IMG/VR virus record: IMGVR_UViG_3300042516_000148
Coordinates: 1 to 24,660 of that record
Length of the DNA: 24,660 bases
DNA from: a virus
Direction: 5' to 3' (one strand)
A program made the position numbers and the translations under genes. The notes below the pieces were generated by a model. That model ran no database searches. It worked only from the letters and a program-made list of their open reading frames with translations, and was not told the DNA's origin. Below, one piece after another: positions 22,485 through 24,660 of the stretch (the first letter of the stretch is position 1; the number at the start of each line of letters is the position of its first letter).

Positions 22485-22580
22485 GGCGGGACCGTAGCGC
22501 AATTCTTACCGCTGAATCCCGTAGCAATTCTGCAGTCTCATGAGACGCAGTGGCGACCGCTACCGTATGCCAAGCGGCGC
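22485..22580. promoter_or_regulatory. Divergent intergenic region with repeat and palindrome
   Basis: Between the leftward gene and the rightward gene at 22581 there is an imperfect direct repeat (CCGTAGCGCAATTCT at 22492-22506 and CCGTAGCAATTCT at 22519-22531) and the perfect palindrome GTCTCATGAGAC at 22535-22546. The palindrome extends to CTGC/GCAG arms (22530-22550) with one extra A. This looks like an operator region, though no certain -10/-35 was identified. Confidence 0.45.
22535..22546. repeat. 12-bp perfect palindrome GTCTCATGAGAC
   Basis: It has the same half-sites as the element at 101-114 but with no spacer. Flanking CTGC and GCAG lengthen the arms to 10 pairs if A22534 is skipped. 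Confidence 0.7.
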
Positions 22581-22772
22581 ATGGTCATGCAGGGCTATTT
22601 CCTGGAGATCAACGCAAAGCTGTTCATACGGTCCAATACGTCCGCAGATGATCTGCCGGGCGATATCTACAGCCACATGGCTGAGTTCATTCGATCCGAT
22701 GAGGACATCATCGATATCGAGGTGAACGCGGTGCCCATCCCGCCAGACCTGTGTGGACCGCCATCGGATTGA
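22581..22772 (+). CDS. Small hypothetical protein
   Basis: The frame encodes 63 residues starting MVMQGYFLEINAKLFIRSNT; ATG 22587 would give 61. The middle reads DDLPGDIYSHMAEFIRSDED and the end IDIEVNAVPIPPDLCGPPSD. A beta strand, a helix and a second strand are plausible, and no known motif is seen. The frame stays open upstream to 22479, but that part crosses the operator-like repeats and is unlikely to be coding. It overlaps the following HNH gene by 20 bases, which suggests coupled expression. Confidence 0.5.
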   Translation: MVMQGYFLEINAKLFIRSNTSADDLPGDIYSHMAEFIRSDEDIIDIEVNAVPIPPDLCGPPSD

Positions 22773-23070
22773 TGAGACGCGGCTGGTCACACGGCGATCA
22801 GCGCGTGATCAGATCCTGCTGGCATGGAACTATCAGTGCGCCTACTGCGGCGCAGAGCTAGGCCGCAGCCCAACCATTGATCACGTGATCCCTAAGGCGC
22901 ATGGCGGCACAACCACGCCATCGAACCTGGTGGCCTGCTGCATGGGATGTAACTGCAGCAAGGGCCATAAGCCATGGGTGGACTGGTATCGCGCCCAGCC
23001 TTTCTGGTCCGCATTAGGCGAATGGGCCATTGCGCATTGGCTGCAGGATGACGCTACGCTTTCGGCCTAG
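22753..23070 (+). CDS. HNH endonuclease, McrA-like
   Basis: This 105-residue protein contains an HNH nuclease with zinc-binding cysteines: CAYCGAELG (about residues 29-37), then TIDHVIPKAHGGTTTPSNLV with the DH and N of the motif, then ACCMGCNCSKG. A short C-terminal helix (PFWSALGEWAIAHWL) follows. Small HNH proteins of this kind accompany terminase in many phages and can assist packaging; others are restriction-like or homing nucleases. It starts at GTG 22753; no ATG is available before the zinc motif and no ribosome site is clear. A hairpin (23065-23090) covers its stop codon. Confidence 0.75.
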   Translation: MDRHRIDETRLVTRRSARDQILLAWNYQCAYCGAELGRSPTIDHVIPKAHGGTTTPSNLVACCMGCNCSKGHKPWVDWYRAQPFWSALGEWAIAHWLQDDATLSA

Positions 23071-23090
23071 ACCTTTTTCGAGGGCTAGGC
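23065..23090. repeat. Hairpin across the HNH stop codon
   Basis: GCCTAG-A-CCT pairs with AGG-G-CTAGGC around loop TTTTCG: nine pairs and one A/G mismatch. It may act as a 3'-end structure for the HNH mRNA. Confidence 0.5.
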
Positions 23091-23093
23091 GGT

Positions 23094-23114
23094 ACCGCAG
23101 CGGCCGGCTGCGGT
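23094..23114. repeat. Perfect 8-bp stem-loop
   Basis: ACCGCAGC at 23094-23101, loop GGCCG, and GCTGCGGT at 23107-23114. It lies 3 bases after the hairpin at 23065-23090. Confidence 0.65.
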
Positions 23115-23235
23115 GAGGTGGGCACCGCGTGAGGACCCGCCACCGGCCACCCCTATTAACGAAGGTGACTACGAGGGTCGGCTGAGAGGCATCATTTCGC
23201 CGTACATGACGCCATCCTCTAATGACCCAAGGACA

Positions 23236-23256
23236 AAGCATCCCCAGTAGATGCTT
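23236..23256. repeat. Perfect 7-bp stem-loop
   Basis: AAGCATC at 23236-23242 and GATGCTT at 23250-23256 flank loop CCCAGTA. On the minus strand only three T follow, so it is at most a weak terminator for the leftward operon. Confidence 0.6.
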
Positions 23257-23335
23257 GACCGCCCCGTATAAGGATCAACAAAAGGATGCGTGACACTGTT
23301 ACACCAGTGGATCGGCCCAACGTGTCCGTGGTCAG

Positions 23336-23373
23336 AAGTGATTTGCATAGTGCAGCAAGTGACTTGATTAGTG
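23336..23373. repeat. Imperfect 17-base direct repeats, period 21
   Basis: The copies at 23336-23352 and 23357-23373 match at 14 of 17 bases. The second overlaps the TGATTAGTGG junction sequence also found at 23702-23711. Confidence 0.5.
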
Positions 23374-23380
23374 GAAGCGA

Positions 23381-23698
23381 CTATTCGTTGCCGGGAAGTT
23401 GCTCCAATGCGCGGCGGATGATGTCAACGCCCTTAAAGCCTTCAAGTTCAGCAGCAGCAGCCAAAGCCTGCTCCTTCAAACTCGGCGGCTTGGAGCGGCG
23501 GGCGGCGCGGAGTGCATTGATGTAGTTGGTCGGCGTCTCGTCCGCCATCCATTCACAGCACGCCTTCAGCTCCTGATCTGCGCCCCATTGGGCGGAGCGG
23601 GTGGCGATGCGGCTGATCACATTTGGGCCGCCTTCGTCAGTATCAATCCACTCGCCAATCAGCTCATCTGACGGGGTGATGGGATGTTGTTGTGTCAT
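23381..23698 (-). CDS. WGADQEL-motif protein of unknown function, paralogue 1
   Basis: The 105-residue protein shares its plan with the gene at 23911-24264: HPITPSDELIGEW near the start, AQWGADQELKACCEWMADET (about residues 36-55), then LRAARRSKPPSLKEQALAAA and a helical end (GVDIIRRALEQLPGNE). It is predicted to be helical, soluble and cytoplasmic. I recall this family from picocyanobacteria and their phages, where it is uncharacterised. It starts at ATG 23698, 19 bases after the small membrane gene's stop, without a Shine-Dalgarno site, so translation may depend on coupling. Confidence 0.7.
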   Translation of the reverse strand: MTQQHPITPSDELIGEWIDTDEGGPNVISRIATRSAQWGADQELKACCEWMADETPTNYINALRAARRSKPPSLKEQALAAAAELEGFKGVDIIRRALEQLPGNE

Positions 23699-23701
23699 GG
23701 G

Positions 23702-23722
23702 TGATTAGTGGTAATGACTACT
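23702..23722. repeat. Gene-end junction repeat (partner at 23365-23385)
   Basis: TGATTAGTGG, a short variable part, then GACTA occurs here and at 23365-23385. In both places the CTA is the complement of a leftward TAG stop, so two genes of the operon end in the same short sequence. Confidence 0.6.
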
Positions 23723-23918
23723 GTGGCTGACTGCGGTCGTCTCGCCAAGCCTCGACAATCACAGGCAACCCCTCTGCCATGAAGCCACGAATCGCGGAAA
23801 ATACAAGCAGAAAGGGCAGAGCAATCGGCACAGCTAAAAGAATGTAAAGCCTGCGCATGTAAACGTTACGCAGCCAGCGTCTATAGCTTGAGTTTGGCAA
23901 GAATACTGATTTAGGCAT
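23718..23918 (-). CDS. Small membrane protein between the two paralogues
   Basis: The 66-residue protein starts MPKSVFLPNSSYRRWLRNVY, followed by a membrane segment RLYILLAVPIALPFLLVFSA (about residues 22-41) and a polar tail ending RDDRSQPQ. Positive charges before the segment predict an inside N-terminus. ATG 23918 overlaps the preceding gene's stop by 8 bases (ATGCCTAA), a typical coupled arrangement. An upstream start at 23975 would lie inside the neighbour and is less likely. No family was recognised; it could be a membrane partner of the paralogous soluble proteins. Confidence 0.55.
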   Translation of the reverse strand: MPKSVFLPNSSYRRWLRNVYMRRLYILLAVPIALPFLLVFSAIRGFMAEGLPVIVEAWRDDRSQPQ

Positions 23919-24264
23919 CGAGCTTCTCCACGGCACGGCGAAGATCTTGCAGGATCTCAGGCAGGTAATACCCATCCCGCTCCATCACGTCTAAATGCTT
24001 CAGGGATTGCTCCTTCAGTGTTGCGGGTTTCGGGCGGCGGGCGGCGCGGAGTAGCTCAATCAGTAGCTCAGGATGCTCTAGTCCGTGCCAGGCAGAGATC
24101 CAGTTGATGCACGCCTCCAGCTCCTGGTCGGCGCCCCATTGGGCAGCCTGCTCTGCTATGTAGCTTTCGTAAAACCACGTATCTCCGTCGTACTCGGTGC
24201 GCTCCATCCACTGCCGCACCAGCTCCGGTGGTGGGGTTATCGGGTGCTTGTAATCTTGAGTCAT
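23911..24264 (-). CDS. WGADQEL-motif protein of unknown function, paralogue 2
   Basis: This 117-residue protein is a diverged copy of the gene at 23381-23698: HPITPPPELVRQWMERTEYD, AEQAAQWGADQELEACINWI (about residues 36-55), LIELLRAARRPKPATLKEQS, and a helical C-terminus. Conserved Trp, Asp, Gln and Arg positions suggest a protein-protein or nucleic-acid interface rather than an enzyme. ATG 24264 has a strong Shine-Dalgarno (GGAGG, 8 bases before) and heads the leftward operon. A promoter lies at 24326-24354. Paired retention with sequence divergence suggests different partners. Confidence 0.7.
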   Translation of the reverse strand: MTQDYKHPITPPPELVRQWMERTEYDGDTWFYESYIAEQAAQWGADQELEACINWISAWHGLEHPELLIELLRAARRPKPATLKEQSLKHLDVMERDGYYLPEILQDLRRAVEKLDA

Positions 24265-24289
24265 CGTCGATCCTCCAATCGGCGGTCAC

Positions 24290-24320
24290 GGGGGCAGGGT
24301 GTTAGCGCACCGCTGTCCCC
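24290..24320. repeat. Long hairpin in the leader of the leftward operon
   Basis: GGGGGCAG and GGTG (24290-24301) pair with CACC, a bulged G (24312) and CTGTCCCC (24308-24320). This gives 12 pairs including one G/T, around loop TTAGCG. In the minus-strand RNA the G/T becomes an A/C mismatch, still a stable hairpin. It sits at the predicted 5' end of the operon transcript. Confidence 0.65.
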
Positions 24321-24325
24321 ACCAC

Positions 24326-24354
24326 CTTATACCACGCAACGCCCGCTGTGTCGT
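24326..24354 (-). promoter_or_regulatory. Promoter for the leftward operon
   Basis: On the minus strand, ACGACA (24354-24349) and TATAAG (24331-24326) are spaced by exactly 17 bases. The -10 matches the sigma-70 consensus at five of six positions and the -35 at four. The predicted start is about 24319, giving a leader of roughly 55 bases before ATG 24264. Confidence 0.55.
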
Positions 24355-24433
24355 TCAGGGGGCAACTGAACACTGATGCAGAGATTTCGTCACATCGCAG
24401 GACTGAGATCGACTGCGGTGGAACGGGTTTGAG

Positions 24434-24464
24434 GTATTGGCTCACTGCGCAAATTAGCCAATAC
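24434..24464. promoter_or_regulatory. 9-bp inverted repeat, operator-like
   Basis: GTATTGGCT (24434-24442) and AGCCAATAC (24456-24464) are perfect inverted copies separated by 13 bases. They end exactly where the -35 box at 24465 begins, so a dimeric regulator bound here could touch RNA polymerase. A cruciform or RNA hairpin is the alternative. Confidence 0.55.
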
Positions 24465-24493
24465 TTGCAAATAGATGGGCCACGCGCTACAGT
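24465..24493 (+). promoter_or_regulatory. Rightward sigma-70-like promoter
   Basis: TTGCAA (24465-24470) and TACAGT (24488-24493) are separated by 17 bases. The predicted start is near 24500. Confidence 0.5.
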
Positions 24494-24499
24494 TCTTCG

Positions 24500-24576
24500 G
24501 CTGATCAGAAAGCAGCAAAGCGGCTGGGGTGAGATCCAGTTGCAAGAGCGGCGGGGGTGACATCCTGCCGCTTTTT
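24500..24576 (+). ncRNA. Candidate small RNA of about 75 bases
   Basis: A promoter at 24465-24493 and an intrinsic terminator at 24547-24576 enclose about 75 bases with no credible reading frame. Inside, AGCGGCTGGGGTGAGATCC (24519-24537) is repeated as AGCGGCGGGGGTGACATCC (24547-24565), 17 of 19 bases alike. The second copy forms the 5' arm and loop of the terminator. A short CTGG/CCAG hairpin is also possible. This may be a regulatory RNA; only the signals are visible, not its expression. Confidence 0.45.
24547..24576 (+). terminator. Intrinsic terminator
   Basis: AGCGGC at 24547-24552 pairs with GCCGCT at 24567-24572, the stem continuing inward with G/T, G/C and G/C pairs, followed by five T (24572-24576). 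Confidence 0.75.
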
Positions 24577-24660
24577 AATGAGTGGCCCCCTGGTTTGTGC
24601 GTCATCCGGCGTCCCGGAGCTAGGCATATGGGGTGTTATTCGGGGAGACGTTAACGGACG

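Larger units (their letters stand above)
23071..23380. other. Hairpin-rich non-coding stretch between convergent genes
   Basis: No convincing gene is present. Besides the hairpin at its left edge, it holds ACCGCAGC/GCTGCGGT (23094-23114, perfect 8-bp stem, 5-base loop) and AAGCATC/GATGCTT (23236-23256, perfect 7-bp stem, 7-base loop). It also has imperfect 17-base direct repeats at 23336-23352 and 23357-23373. None has a clear T-tract. It separates the rightward HNH gene from the leftward operon, so termination in both directions is expected. A structured RNA is also possible. Confidence 0.5.
24265..24660. other. Right-end intergenic region
   Basis: No protein-coding gene is supported across these 396 bases. 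It carries, left to right, the leader hairpin and promoter of the leftward operon, an operator-like inverted repeat, a rightward promoter, the small-RNA candidate and its terminator. I see nothing identifiable in 24577-24660. Confidence 0.55.

Noticed and set aside
22479-22580. Upstream extension of the small gene at 22581
   Set aside because: It would cross the direct repeat and palindrome, and overlap the likely start of the leftward gene.
23286-23525. Rightward 79-codon frame
   Set aside because: Most of it is antisense to the well-supported gene at 23381-23698, and the remainder is repeat-rich non-coding DNA.
24348-24560. Rightward 70-codon frame in the right intergenic region
   Set aside because: It runs through the promoter, inverted repeat and into the terminator stem, with no ribosome site and no recognisable protein features.
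1-24660. CRISPR array, tRNA, rRNA, insertion sequence, integrase or reverse transcriptase
   Set aside because: I looked for regularly spaced repeats, cloverleaf patterns, transposase-like and recombinase-like motifs and found none that could be supported.
1-24660. Terminal overlap making the window a complete circular or end-redundant genome
   Set aside because: The first and last few dozen bases do not match, and replication genes are absent, so the window is only part of a genome.

Overview
The window is the late (packaging, head, tail and lysis) region of a tailed phage or prophage with a long-tailed, lambda-like (siphovirus) plan. No integrase, repressor, replication gene, tRNA, rRNA or clear host gene is visible, so lysogeny and host cannot be settled here. 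The base composition (about 65% G+C in the terminase region, falling below 50% in parts of the tail tip and fibre region), the tail-fibre repeat style, several very small lysis-region proteins and a leftward pair of paralogues with a WGADQEL motif all resemble what I remember from phages and prophages of picocyanobacteria (Synechococcus/Cyanobium type). That host assignment is recall and inference. I did not see the HIP1 octamer common in many other cyanobacteria.

Layout. 1-176 is a non-coding leader with nested palindromes, a candidate packaging or regulatory region. 177-10256 runs rightward in lambda order: small terminase (Nu1-like), large terminase (GpA-like), a gpW-like head-completion protein with an extra N-terminal domain, lambda-type portal, a very long protease/major-capsid fusion with extra N-terminal domains, a small post-capsid protein, a likely decoration protein, an FII-like connector, a C1q-like fibre-type protein, a gpU-like tail terminator and the tail tube. 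10261-10961 is the tail assembly chaperone pair joined by a -1 frameshift on a perfect A AAA AAC site. Next come the tape measure (10965-12887), an L-like tail protein, a J-like tail hub, two tandem gpM-like paralogues, a large tail fibre with an internal ancient duplication, a DUF1566/Lcl lectin-like receptor-binding candidate, and a tail assembly chaperone (19094-19564).

19564-21212 is the lysis block: a 45-residue basic peptide, an 83-residue membrane plus coiled-coil protein, a 48-residue membrane peptide, and a two-domain endolysin (GH24 lysozyme plus M15 peptidase). A dCTP deaminase follows, then a NUMOD4-HNH homing-type endonuclease that ends in a strong intrinsic terminator (22275-22304). 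From 22284 to 23070 there are small accessory genes on both strands, including a second HNH endonuclease.

23071-23380 is a hairpin-rich non-coding stretch. 23381-24264 is a leftward three-gene operon: two paralogues around a small membrane protein. It has a recognisable promoter, and a strong hairpin lies at the predicted 5' end of its transcript. The last 400 bases hold a 9-bp inverted repeat abutting a rightward promoter, followed about 55-80 bases later by an intrinsic terminator. Together these look like a small-RNA gene. Nearly all rightward genes overlap by TGATG or ATGA, so the structural module is probably one translationally coupled operon.
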